The position numbers and the translations under genes are program-made. The notes under the pieces were generated by a model. It saw only the letters and a program-made list of their open reading frames with translations, was not told where the DNA came from and did not search any database. Shown piece by piece: positions 50,802 to 58,157 of a stretch of 64,000 nt of DNA. The stretch spans positions 5,332,001-5,396,000 of the forward strand of contig NZ_CP114013.1 of the NCBI RefSeq assembly GCF_028416635.1, read 5' to 3'. Source of the stretch: Baekduia alba (lineage in GTDB: Bacteria; Actinomycetota; Thermoleophilia; Solirubrobacterales; Solirubrobacteraceae). Position 1 is the stretch's first letter; every line of letters starts with the position of its first letter.

Positions 50802-52421
50802 ATGCAGACCCGCCGTCAGTTCGTCATGCGCGCCGGTGGCGCCGCCGCCACCGTCCTGGTCCCGACGTCGCTCGCCACGTCGCTGGCCGCGGCCAAGCCG
50901 TTCGCGGGCGGCCGCTTCCCCGACGGCGTGGTCGCCGGGGACCCGACGCCCAAGGGCGTGAGCCTGTGGACGCGCTTCGACCCGAGCGGCAGCGGCGGCA
51001 CGGGGACGATCGAGCTCGAGGTCGCCAGCGACAAGTCCTTCCGCCACGTCGTCGCGCGCAAGTCCATCAAGACGGGCTCGGCGTCCAACCACGCGGTCAA
51101 GGCGCGCGTGGGCGGCCTCAAGGCGCACGAGGAGTACTTCTACCGCTTCGCGTCCAAGGGCGCCGACAGCGCGGTCGGCCGCTTCCGGACGGCGCTGCCC
51201 GCCGACTCCAACGAGACGGTCAAGTTCGCGTTCTTCTCCTGCCAGGACTACACGCACGGCTACTACAACGCGCTCGACGCGATGGCCGATGGCGACTACG
51301 ACTTCGTCGTCTGCCTCGGCGACTACATCTACGCCGAGGCCTATCACTCGGTCAAGGGCGGGACGGGCGTGCGCGACGACAAGATCGGCCGCGAGAACCC
51401 GACCAACCCGGACATCGTCCGCGAGGCCGTCACGCTCGCCGACTACCGGGCCAAGTACCAGCTCTACCGCACCGACCCGCTGCTGCGAGCGGTCCACAGC
51501 AAGTTCCCCATGGTGATGCTGTGGGACGACCACGAGGTCCAGGACAACTACGCGGGCAAGCCGGCCGACGGCGGCCTGCCCGCCGGCAAGCACTTCAGCC
51601 AGGCGCGCAAGAAGGCGGCGCGCCAGGCGTTCTTCGAGTCGATGCCGGCGTTCCCAGGTGGGACCAGGTTGTACCGGAAGCTCTCGTTCGGCAAGAACGT
51701 CGACCTGTTCATCATGGACCAGCGCACCTACCGCGACAACCAGCCGTGCGACGACGCGGTCGTCGCGCCGTGCGCGGACTACGACCAGCCGCGCGACTTC
51801 CTCGGCCGCCCGCAGATGAACTGGGTCAAGGGCGGGCTCAGCGCGTCGAAGGCCAAGTGGAAGGTCATGGCCAACGAGGTCACGATCATGCCGACGCGCG
51901 TGCTCGGCGGCGCGAACTACACGTATGACAACTGGGAGGGCTACCCGCAGGAGCGCGAGGAGCTGCTCACCCACATCCGCGACAACAAGATCGACGACGT
52001 GGTGTTCGTCACCGGCGACATCCACACGTTCATCGCCGGCGACGTCCGGACGGGCGACGGCGCGACCGGCGACACCGTGGCCACCGAGCTGGTCGGCGGC
52101 TCGATCACCTCCCAGTCGCTGGGCGAGACCGACCTGGACGCCGGCGGCGGGACCAAGATCAAGGGCAACGACAAGAACCCCGAGACGTCGCCCGCCCTGA
52201 TCGACGCGCTGCGCGGCATCAACCCGCAGGTCGACAACGCCGACTTCGACCACCACGGCTTCGGCGCCGTGACCGCGTCGCCGAGCGGCTTCACCTGCGA
52301 GCTGGTCCGCATGGACACCATCAAGAAGAAGTCCACCAAGAAGCTGCCGTCGAAGGACTGGACCTACCACGTGGCCCCGGGCTCGCCGTCGATCAAGGGC
52401 CAGCACGGCCCCGCGCAGTGA
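50802..52421 (+). CDS. phoD: Tat-exported PhoD-type alkaline phosphatase/phosphodiesterase
   Basis: A 539-residue protein with a Tat signal (QTRRQFVMRAGGAAATVLVP) and the PhoD layout: an N-terminal Ig-like domain (GVVAGDPTPKGVSLWTRFDP), then the metallophosphatase domain with FFSCQDYTHGYYNAL, DFVVCLGDYIYAEAYHS, MVMLWDDHEVQDNYAG and VFVTGDIHTFIAGDVR (Fe/Ca ligands Asp, Cys, Asp, Asn, His). The Cys in FSCQD is the PhoD-specific iron ligand. It would hydrolyse phosphodiesters such as teichoic acids or DNA outside the cell. It is monocistronic by appearance. Confidence 0.93.
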   Translation: MQTRRQFVMRAGGAAATVLVPTSLATSLAAAKPFAGGRFPDGVVAGDPTPKGVSLWTRFDPSGSGGTGTIELEVASDKSFRHVVARKSIKTGSASNHAVKARVGGLKAHEEYFYRFASKGADSAVGRFRTALPADSNETVKFAFFSCQDYTHGYYNALDAMADGDYDFVVCLGDYIYAEAYHSVKGGTGVRDDKIGRENPTNPDIVREAVTLADYRAKYQLYRTDPLLRAVHSKFPMVMLWDDHEVQDNYAGKPADGGLPAGKHFSQARKKAARQAFFESMPAFPGGTRLYRKLSFGKNVDLFIMDQRTYRDNQPCDDAVVAPCADYDQPRDFLGRPQMNWVKGGLSASKAKWKVMANEVTIMPTRVLGGANYTYDNWEGYPQEREELLTHIRDNKIDDVVFVTGDIHTFIAGDVRTGDGATGDTVATELVGGSITSQSLGETDLDAGGGTKIKGNDKNPETSPALIDALRGINPQVDNADFDHHGFGAVTASPSGFTCELVRMDTIKKKSTKKLPSKDWTYHVAPGSPSIKGQHGPAQ

Positions 52422-52487
52422 CTCGCGCAGAGCGCTCGCATCGCGGGCGCGAGCTCGCCGGGGGCTCCCTCGCGCGGCTGCGGTCGA

Positions 52488-53435
52488 CTAGAGGCTGACG
52501 CTCTGCGCGTCGACGCGTCCCGCGCGCCAGGCCTCGACCGCCGCGGCGGCGATGGCGAGGTCCTGGATCGCCAGGCCGGTGGAGTCGAAGAGCGTCACGG
52601 CCTCCGGGCCCGGACGGCCCGGCGCCTCGCCGGCCAGGACCGCGCCGAGGTCGGTGACGCGATCACGGGTGACCAGGCCCTCCTCGACCGCCCCGGTCAG
52701 CTCGCCGCCGTGCGACGCCTGCGCCCACTCGTCGCAGAACAGCGCGCACGACGCGACCGCGCCGATCGTCGCCTCCGCCTTGCCCGGGCCGTCGGCCCCG
52801 AGCATGTTGAAGTGCTGGCCGGGGTGGAGGTCGCCGGCGTCGACGACGATGTCGGCGCCCGGCGTCACGCAGCAGACGACCGCGGCGTCCAGCGCCTCCT
52901 CGCGCGTGCCGGCCTTCCACCCCAACTCGCTCGCCAGCGCCTCGGCGGCCTCCGGGCGCGGGTCGAAGCAGACGCCGGGGCCGTAGCCGTCGGCGGCCAG
53001 GCAGCGGGCGGCCCAGGCGCCGTGCAGGCCGCAGCCGACGATGCCGACGCTCGCGGCGTCCTCGCGCGCCAGCGCCCGCGCCGCGACCGGCGCGACGGCG
53101 CCCGTGCGCAGCGCGGTCACCGACCGCGCGTCGAGCATCGCGATCGGCTCGCTCGTCGTCGCGTCGGAGACGAGCAGGACGCCCATCACCGTCGGCAGGT
53201 CGCGCGCCGGGTTGCCGGGGAACGAGGAGATCCACTTCAGGATCGCCAGCCCGTCGCCGAGCGCCGGCATCGCGCGGAAGTCGCCGTGCGGCGGGTCCTC
53301 GAGGTAGACCTTGGCCGGCATCAGCCACTCGCCGCGCCGGTGGCGCAGGAACGCCTCGCGCGTGCGGTCGATCGCCGCCCGCGGCGAGACCGCGGCGAGC
53401 ACGGCGTCATGGTCCAGGACGGCGACTTGCGGCAT
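52488..53435 (-). CDS. Ornithine cyclodeaminase/mu-crystallin family protein
   Basis: A 315-residue NAD(P)-binding protein: the N-terminal dimer domain has AAIDRTREAFLRHRRGEWLM and GDGLAILKWISSFPGNPARD, the latter with the Lys-Trp-x-Ser motif of the family; TVMGVLLVSDATTSEPIAML is the conserved substrate-side strand pair. ALRTGAVAPVAARALA precedes the Rossmann fold VGIVGCGLHGAWAARCLA. FDSTGLAIQDLAIAAAAVEA closes the protein. Family members are ornithine cyclodeaminases, alanine dehydrogenases or imine reductases; the substrate cannot be chosen. It is divergent from the FCD protein gene with overlapping -10-like boxes. Confidence 0.88.
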   Translation of the reverse strand: MPQVAVLDHDAVLAAVSPRAAIDRTREAFLRHRRGEWLMPAKVYLEDPPHGDFRAMPALGDGLAILKWISSFPGNPARDLPTVMGVLLVSDATTSEPIAMLDARSVTALRTGAVAPVAARALAREDAASVGIVGCGLHGAWAARCLAADGYGPGVCFDPRPEAAEALASELGWKAGTREEALDAAVVCCVTPGADIVVDAGDLHPGQHFNMLGADGPGKAEATIGAVASCALFCDEWAQASHGGELTGAVEEGLVTRDRVTDLGAVLAGEAPGRPGPEAVTLFDSTGLAIQDLAIAAAAVEAWRAGRVDAQSVSL

Positions 53436-53443
53436 GCGAGGGA

Positions 53444-53449
53444 AGACTA
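53444..53449 (-). promoter_or_regulatory. TAGTCT box for ornithine-cyclodeaminase-like gene
   Basis: On the complement TAGTCT ends 8 bases before the ATG at 53435; it shares two bases with the opposite-strand box at 53448. Confidence 0.5.
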
Positions 53450-53453
53450 GTGT
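53448..53453 (+). promoter_or_regulatory. TAGTGT box for FCD-domain gene
   Basis: TAGTGT ends 11 bases before the ATG at 53465. With the TAGTCT box on the other strand it forms AGACTAGTGT, so the divergent promoters overlap and probably exclude each other. Confidence 0.5.
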
Positions 53454-53464
53454 TGCGCCGAGCG

Positions 53465-53932
53465 ATGACCTCCGAGCCGCTGCCCTTCGACCTCAAGCTC
53501 GCCCGCGAGGCGTTCGCGACCACCGGCGGCCTGCATGCCGCCGCCACCCGCCGTGCCGCCGGCCAGCTCTCCGCGCCGGACTACGACCAGCTCCGCGCGC
53601 ACGACGCCGCCTACGTCACCGCGCTCGCCGAGGGCCGGGTCCAGGACGCGATCCTCGCCGACGACGCGTTCCACCGGGTCTTCCTCGACGTGGCCGACGA
53701 CCCCGACCTGAAGGTCTCGGTCGACCTGATGCTCCCGCGCCTGCGGCGCATGGACCTCTGGCTGTTCACGCGCAAGTCCTTCGACCCCGGCCAGAACACG
53801 CACCCGGAGACGATCGCCGCGCTCGAGGCCGGCGACGTCGACACCGCCGTCCGGCTGGTCGAGGAGTCCTACGCCCACGCCGGCGAGGCGCTGGCGGCCG
53901 CCGTGGAGCGCGGGGCCGGCGCGTCCGACTAG
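53465..53932 (+). CDS. Stand-alone FCD (FadR C-terminal) domain protein
   Basis: A 155-residue protein that matches only the ligand domain of GntR/FadR regulators: RAHDAAYVTALAEGRVQDAI, ADDAFHRVFLDVADDPDLKV (Asp and His metal ligands), PRLRRMDLWLFTRKS, and THPETIAALEAGDVDTAVRL (His) with VEESYAHAGEAL. The N-terminal winged helix (about 70 residues) is missing, and upstream sequence does not encode one. It could sense a carboxylate ligand without binding DNA, or be a relic of a regulator. It is divergent from the ornithine-cyclodeaminase-like gene and directly precedes a carboxylase epsilon-like gene. Confidence 0.75.
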   Translation: MTSEPLPFDLKLAREAFATTGGLHAAATRRAAGQLSAPDYDQLRAHDAAYVTALAEGRVQDAILADDAFHRVFLDVADDPDLKVSVDLMLPRLRRMDLWLFTRKSFDPGQNTHPETIAALEAGDVDTAVRLVEESYAHAGEALAAAVERGAGASD

Positions 53933-53935
53933 AGT
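53930..53935 (+). promoter_or_regulatory. TAGAGT box that reuses a stop codon
   Basis: TAGAGT starts with the TAG stop of the FCD gene and ends 8 bases before the ATG at 53944 (5 before a GTG at 53941). Confidence 0.45.
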
Positions 53936-53943
53936 TCGCCGTG

Positions 53944-54171
53944 ATGCCGAACCGCCGCCCCCAGTTGGAGATCGTCGCGCCGTCGGCCTCCCCGGAGGAG
54001 GCCGCGGCCGTGGTCGCCGCGCTCGAGCAGTTCCTGCGCGACCACGCCCCGGTGATCGTCGCCGAGCCGCCCCGCGCGAACCCCTGGCAGCGCGCCGCGC
54101 TGCTGGAGGGCACGGGCCGCGAGCCCGACGGGCCGTCCCCCTGGGGCGACCCGGTTCCCTGGGGCGCCTGA
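53944..54171 (+). CDS. Acyl-CoA carboxylase epsilon-like subunit
   Basis: A 75-residue protein resembling the small epsilon subunits of actinobacterial acyl-CoA carboxylases: a strand LEIVAPSASPEEAAAVVAAL (family pattern V-G-PsPEElAAL), a helix, then PRANPWQRAALLEGTGR with the conserved Trp and basic residues, and a Trp-rich tail SPWGDPVPWG. In that family it bridges alpha and beta subunits. The partner beta subunit would be the one at 46514. An ATG is chosen; GTG at 53941 is a possible start one codon earlier. Assignment is by short motifs, so moderate. Confidence 0.65.
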   Translation: MPNRRPQLEIVAPSASPEEAAAVVAALEQFLRDHAPVIVAEPPRANPWQRAALLEGTGREPDGPSPWGDPVPWGA

Positions 54172-54199
54172 GCGTCTGCGCGCCAACTCGGCGCGCAAC

Positions 54200-54225
54200 G
54201 GTCGAATCCTCCGTCCCGGACCGTC
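54200..54225 (+). promoter_or_regulatory. Candidate ECF-type promoter for the DGPF-ECF42 operon
   Basis: GGTCGAA (54200-54206), a 15-base spacer and CGTC (54222-54225) lie 53 bases before the first DGPF gene. Reported ECF42 targets, as I recall them, have a TGTCGA-like -35 and a CG-rich -10, so this could be an autoregulated promoter. Confidence 0.35.
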
Positions 54226-54267
54226 GACCATGCGAACGGCCGGAACCGCCGGCCGACGCGATATCAC

Positions 54268-54272
54268 GGAGG
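54268..54272 (+). promoter_or_regulatory. Canonical ribosome-binding site GGAGG
   Basis: GGAGG ends 6 bases before the ATG at 54279. It stands out because most first genes in this window lack a Shine-Dalgarno sequence. Confidence 0.7.
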
Positions 54273-54278
54273 CACGCC

Positions 54279-54620
54279 ATGCAGTACATGTTGCTCATCT
54301 ACGTCCCGTCCGACGGCAGCGAGCGCGCGGAGCCCAGCGCGTGGTTCGAGTACTCGCAGGCGCTGCAGGAGGCCGGCGTCATGGTCGCCGGCGACGGGCT
54401 GCAGCCCGGGGACACCGCGTCGACCGTCCGGGTGCGCGACGGCGAGACGCTCGTCACCGACGGCCCGTTCGCCGAGACCAAGGAGCTGCTCGGCGGCTAC
54501 TACGTGGTCGAGGTCGACGACCTCGACGCCGCGCTGGCGTGGGCCGCGAAGATGCCGAACATCGCGTTCGGGTCGGTCGAGGTGCGCCCGGTGATGGTGT
54601 ACGACACCGCCCAGGCCTGA
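54279..54620 (+). CDS. DGPF/YCII-related protein 1
   Basis: A 113-residue dimeric alpha-beta barrel protein of the YCII-related (DGPF) family: QYMLLIYVPSDGSERAEPSA, ALQEAGVMVAGDGLQPGDTA, TVRVRDGETLVTDGPFAETK (the DGPF motif), ELLGGYYVVEVDDLDAALAW and GSVEVRPVM. Such genes accompany ECF42 sigma factors in actinobacteria. Here two paralogues precede one. The activity is unproven; a signal-related or small-molecule role is proposed in the literature on ECF42. First gene of a three-gene operon with a good GGAGG site. Confidence 0.92.
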   Translation: MQYMLLIYVPSDGSERAEPSAWFEYSQALQEAGVMVAGDGLQPGDTASTVRVRDGETLVTDGPFAETKELLGGYYVVEVDDLDAALAWAAKMPNIAFGSVEVRPVMVYDTAQA

Positions 54621-54639
54621 CGCACAGGTCCGACCGGCC

Positions 54640-54972
54640 ATGAAGTTCCTCTTCCTCCTCTACGTGCCGCCGGCGATCCGCGACGACATGGACGCCCGGG
54701 CTGGGCTCGAGGCGTGGTTCGCCTATGGCCGGTCGCTGACCGACGCGGGCGTGCACCTGGGCAACAACGCCCTGGAGGGCACGGAGACCGCGACCACCGT
54801 CCGCGTGCGCGACGGCGAGACGCTGATCACCGACGGCCCGTTCGCCGAGACCAAGGAGATGCTCGGCGGCTACTACCTCGTGGACCTCCCCAGCCGCGAG
54901 GAAGCGATCGCCTGGGCGGCGCGTGTCCCCAACGCACCGTATGGATCGATCGAGGTGCGCCCGGTCCTGTGA
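54640..54972 (+). CDS. DGPF/YCII-related protein 2
   Basis: A 110-residue paralogue of the preceding protein: KFLFLLYVPPAIRDDMDARA, SLTDAGVHLGNNALEGTETA, TVRVRDGETLITDGPFAETK, EMLGGYYLVDLPSREEAIAW and YGSIEVRPVL. It starts 19 bases after gene 1 and overlaps the ECF42 GTG by four bases. The two copies share the DGPF block almost exactly and differ in the first 40 residues, so they arose by tandem duplication and may form a heterodimer. Confidence 0.92.
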   Translation: MKFLFLLYVPPAIRDDMDARAGLEAWFAYGRSLTDAGVHLGNNALEGTETATTVRVRDGETLITDGPFAETKEMLGGYYLVDLPSREEAIAWAARVPNAPYGSIEVRPVL

Positions 54973-56225
54973 CCGACGAGGCCATCAGCCGGGCCTTCCG
55001 CGAGGAGGGCCCGGCGATCCTCGCCACGCTGATCCGGCAGGTCGGCGACTTCACCTTGGCCGAGGACGCGCTGCAGGACGCGTTCGCTGCCGCGGTCGCG
55101 ACGTGGCCGCGTGACGGCGTCCCCGACCGCCCCGGCGCGTGGATCACGACGACCGCGCGGCGCCGCGCGATCGACCGGCTGCGGCGTGAGCGCGGGCTGG
55201 CCGACCGGATCGAACGGCTCGCCGCCCTGGCCGCGCGCGACACCGACCAAGGCAAGGACATCGAGTTGGTCGACGAGGACCGCGACGACCCCGGAGCGCA
55301 GTTCGCCGACGACCGGCTGCGCCTGATCTTCACCTGCTGCCATCCGGCGCTCGCGCTGGAGGCCCGCGTCGCGCTGACCGTCAAGCTCCTCGGCGGCCTG
55401 ACGACCGCCGAGGTCGCGCGCGCGTTCCTGGTCTCCGAGCCCACGATGTACCAGCGGCTCACGCGCGCCAAGCGCAAGATCGCCGCCGCCCGGATCCCGT
55501 ACCGCGTCCCGCCGCCCGACCTGCTGCCCGAGCGCCTCGGCGGCGTGCTGGCCGTCATCTACCTGGTGTTCAACGAGGGCTATGCCGCCGCGTCGGGCGA
55601 CCGCCTGGTCCGCGGCGAGCTGTGCGGCGAGGCGATCCGGCTCGGCCGCCTGCTCGTCAACCTGATGCCCGGCGACCCCGAGGTCCTCGGGCTCCTGGCG
55701 CTGATGCTCCTGCAGGACGCCCGTCGCGACGCGCGCGTCGACGCCCGCGGGGACTACGTCGCGCTCGACCGCCAGGACCGCGAGCGCTGGGACCGCGGCC
55801 GGATCGCCGAGGGCAGCCACGCGCTGGACCTGGCGATGGCGCTGCGCAGGCCGGGGACCTACCAGCTGCAGGCCGCCATCGCCGCCCTGCACGCCACCGC
55901 GCCCAGCGCCGACGCCACCGACTGGGTCGAGATCGCCACGCTCTACGCCGAGCTGGACCGCCACGCGCCCTCGCCCGTGATCCGGATCAACCGCGCGGCC
56001 GCGCTGGCCTTCGCCGGCGCGCCCGAGGCCGGCCTGGAGCTGGTCCGCCCGCTGCTGGACGACACGCGCCTGGCCGGCTACGCGCCCCTGCACGCCGCGC
56101 ACGCCGAGCTGCTGCGCCGGACCGGCGCCGCCGACGGCGCCGCGGCCGCCTACGACCGCGCGATCGCGGCCACCGGCAACGCGGTCGAGCGCGCCGAGCT
56201 CCAGCGCCGCCGCGCAGCCCTGTAG
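54969..56225 (+). CDS. ECF42-group RNA polymerase sigma factor with C-terminal extension
   Basis: A 418-residue sigma factor, twice the usual ECF length. Region 2: GPAILATLIRQVGDFTLAED, ALQDAFAAAVATWPRDGVPD, RPGAWITTTARRRAIDRLRR. Region 4: RLIFTCCHPALALEARVALT, VKLLGGLTTAEVARAFLVSE, PTMYQRLTRAKRKIAAARIP. The extension (about 190-418) has the YLVFNEGYAAASGDRLVRGE block (DUF6596) and TPR-like helices; it is needed for activity in characterised ECF42 members. No anti-sigma factor is nearby, consistent with control through the extension and the coupled DGPF proteins. GTG start overlaps the DGPF2 stop. Confidence 0.93.
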   Translation: MTDEAISRAFREEGPAILATLIRQVGDFTLAEDALQDAFAAAVATWPRDGVPDRPGAWITTTARRRAIDRLRRERGLADRIERLAALAARDTDQGKDIELVDEDRDDPGAQFADDRLRLIFTCCHPALALEARVALTVKLLGGLTTAEVARAFLVSEPTMYQRLTRAKRKIAAARIPYRVPPPDLLPERLGGVLAVIYLVFNEGYAAASGDRLVRGELCGEAIRLGRLLVNLMPGDPEVLGLLALMLLQDARRDARVDARGDYVALDRQDRERWDRGRIAEGSHALDLAMALRRPGTYQLQAAIAALHATAPSADATDWVEIATLYAELDRHAPSPVIRINRAAALAFAGAPEAGLELVRPLLDDTRLAGYAPLHAAHAELLRRTGAADGAAAAYDRAIAATGNAVERAELQRRRAAL

Positions 56226-56234
56226 CTCCGGCGC

Positions 56235-56259
56235 TTTCCGCACCAAAAACGTGCGGAAA
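56235..56259. terminator. Inverted repeat TTTCCGCAC-CAAAAAC-GTGCGGAAA
   Basis: A perfect 9-bp stem with a 7-base A-rich loop starting 10 bases after the ECF42 stop and 66 bases before the sulfite reductase ATG. It has A on the 3' side rather than T. It may end the ECF42 transcript or serve as an operator for the sulfate operon. Confidence 0.5.
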
Positions 56260-56311
56260 ACCGCTTGCCCACGCGGCAAACACAAAAGGTGGATTCGCGA
56301 TCGGGATTTGC

Positions 56312-56317
56312 TAGCTT
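56312..56317 (+). promoter_or_regulatory. TAGCTT box for sulfate-assimilation operon
   Basis: TAGCTT ends 7 bases before the ATG at 56325, without a Shine-Dalgarno sequence. Confidence 0.5.
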
Positions 56318-56324
56318 GCCGTGC

Positions 56325-58157
56325 ATGGAGCCCACCACCGTTGGCCGCAAGGGGACCCTCGCGAACCCCGAGGTCTACGAGAACGTCCCCGGTCACATCA
56401 TCCCGGCCATCTCCCGGGAGTTCGACGACTTCGACAACGAGGCCGAGAAGTTCCTCGCCGGCGACACGCCCGAGAACGAGTTCATCGGCTTCCGCCTCAA
56501 GCAGGGCGTCTACGGCCAGCGCCAGCCCGACGTGCAGATGATCCGGGTCAAGCTGCCGTTCGGCGGCATCACGCCCGACCAGATCGACGCGTTCGCCAGC
56601 GTCATCGAGAAGTACGCGCCGCTGAACAAGGGCCACATCACGACGCGGCAGAACATCCAGATCCACCACGTGCCGCTGCGCGACGCCGCGAAGCTGATCC
56701 GCGAGCTGTCCGACGCGAACCTCTCCAGCCGCGAGGGCTGCGGGAACACGGTACGCAACGTGACCGGCGACCCGTGGGCCGGGATCCTGGAGGGCGAGGT
56801 CTTCGACCCGACGCCCTACGTCGGCGCCTACGTCCGCTACTTCGTGCGCCACCCCACGACCCAGCTGATGCCGCGCAAGGTCAAGACGGCCTTCGAGGGC
56901 ACGCCGGGCGAGGACCGCTCGATCACGGGCATCCACGACATCGCCTTCATCTCGAAGGTCAACGACGAGGGCGTCCGCGGCTTCGAGGTCCGGGTCGGCG
57001 GCGGCACGTCGATCATGCCGCGCATCGCGCCGACGCTGTACGACTTCGTCGAGGCCGACAACGGCGACTACCTCAAGGTGGCCGAGGCCGTCTTCCGCAT
57101 CTTCGACGCCCAGGACTGGCTGCGCGTCAACCGCGCCCGCGCCCGCCTGAAGGTCTTCGTCGACAAGTTCGGCATCGACGAGCTGCGCAAGCAGGTCGAC
57201 GAGCAGCTCGAGGGCGACTGGGTCGACGAGCGCGACTTCTCCGTCGCCGCGCGCCGCTTCGACATCGACGAGGAGGAGGGCGCCCCCGCGGCGGGTGGGC
57301 GGGACGCAGTCTTCGGCGAGCCGACCGACGCCGACCGCGAGGCCTTCGACCGCTTCCGCGAGTCCAACGTCGTGGCCCAGAAGCAGGCCGGCTTCAACGC
57401 GGTCGAGATCAAGGTCTACCGCGGCGACCTCACCCCGGACCAGCTGCGCGCGCTCGGCCAGATCATGCGCGACTTCTCCGGCGGCTGGGCGCGCACGACC
57501 GTCGGCCAGAACCTCGTCCTGCGCTGGGTGCGCGACGAGCAGGTCTACGACGTGTGGCAGGCGCTCAACGCGATCGAGCTCGGCGAGGCCGGCGCGCAGG
57601 AGATCACCGACAACGTCTCGTGCCCCGGCACGGACTCCTGCAAGCTGGGCATCACGAGCTCGATGGGCCTCAACGCGGCGATCAACCAGAAGCTGCTCGA
57701 GATGGACATCACCGATCCGCAGTCGCGCCGGATCCACATCAAGAACTCCGGCTGCCCCAACGGCTGCTCGCAGCACCACATCGCCGACATGGGGTTCTAC
57801 GGCGCGTCGATCAAGGTCGGCGAGCACACGATCCCGGCGTACGTCGCCCACATCGGGGGCCAGTACGAGGGCGGCGAGGTCGGCTACGGCGCGCGCCTGA
57901 AGGTGCGCCTGCCCGCCAAGCGCGTCCCGGCGGCCGTCGAGCGCTGGATCCGCATGTACGAGAACGAGCGCACCGACGCGACCGAGACGTTCAAGGCCTA
58001 CGCCGACCGCGTCGGCACGGTGCGCTTCGAGGAGGAGGTCAAGGGCGACCTCGCCATGCCGGTCGAGTTCGGGCTGCAGACCATGTCCACGTTCATCGAC
58101 TGGGATCGCGACCAGCCGTTCGTCGTCCAGCGGGGCGAAGGCGAATGCGCGGTCTGA
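56325..58157 (+). CDS. Ferredoxin-type assimilatory sulfite/nitrite reductase
   Basis: A 610-residue siroheme reductase with the doubled NIR_SIR ferredoxin-like/catalytic layout. FIGFRLKQGVYGQRQPDVQM and NKGHITTRQNIQIHHV are substrate and siroheme contacts in the first half, and SSREGCGNTVRNVTGDPWAG follows. The second half has the Fe4S4-siroheme ligands Cys-x5-Cys in NVSCPGTDSCKLGITSS (about 433) and Cys-x3-Cys in KNSGCPNGCSQHHIADMGFY (about 477). Because cysH, cysD and cysN follow, it most likely reduces sulfite to sulfide, not nitrite. ATG at 56325; the next gene overlaps by 13 bases. Confidence 0.93.
   Translation: MEPTTVGRKGTLANPEVYENVPGHIIPAISREFDDFDNEAEKFLAGDTPENEFIGFRLKQGVYGQRQPDVQMIRVKLPFGGITPDQIDAFASVIEKYAPLNKGHITTRQNIQIHHVPLRDAAKLIRELSDANLSSREGCGNTVRNVTGDPWAGILEGEVFDPTPYVGAYVRYFVRHPTTQLMPRKVKTAFEGTPGEDRSITGIHDIAFISKVNDEGVRGFEVRVGGGTSIMPRIAPTLYDFVEADNGDYLKVAEAVFRIFDAQDWLRVNRARARLKVFVDKFGIDELRKQVDEQLEGDWVDERDFSVAARRFDIDEEEGAPAAGGRDAVFGEPTDADREAFDRFRESNVVAQKQAGFNAVEIKVYRGDLTPDQLRALGQIMRDFSGGWARTTVGQNLVLRWVRDEQVYDVWQALNAIELGEAGAQEITDNVSCPGTDSCKLGITSSMGLNAAINQKLLEMDITDPQSRRIHIKNSGCPNGCSQHHIADMGFYGASIKVGEHTIPAYVAHIGGQYEGGEVGYGARLKVRLPAKRVPAAVERWIRMYENERTDATETFKAYADRVGTVRFEEEVKGDLAMPVEFGLQTMSTFIDWDRDQPFVVQRGEGECAV

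Noticed and set aside
54196-54216. GGTCGAATCC resembling a tRNA T-arm
   Set aside because: One T short of the GGTTCGAATCC loop, with no D-arm, anticodon stem or acceptor pairing nearby.
54873-57851. Very long open frame on the complement (about 990 codons), and similar long complement frames elsewhere (for example 1582-4818, 46355-49228)
   Set aside because: High GC removes stop codons from antisense frames. These translate to Arg/Asp/Gly/Val-rich sequence without domains and lie exactly opposite well-supported genes.
56325-58157. Nitrite reductase as the function of the siroheme protein
   Set aside because: The sequence alone fits both, but immediate linkage to cysH, cysD and cysN makes sulfite the likely substrate.
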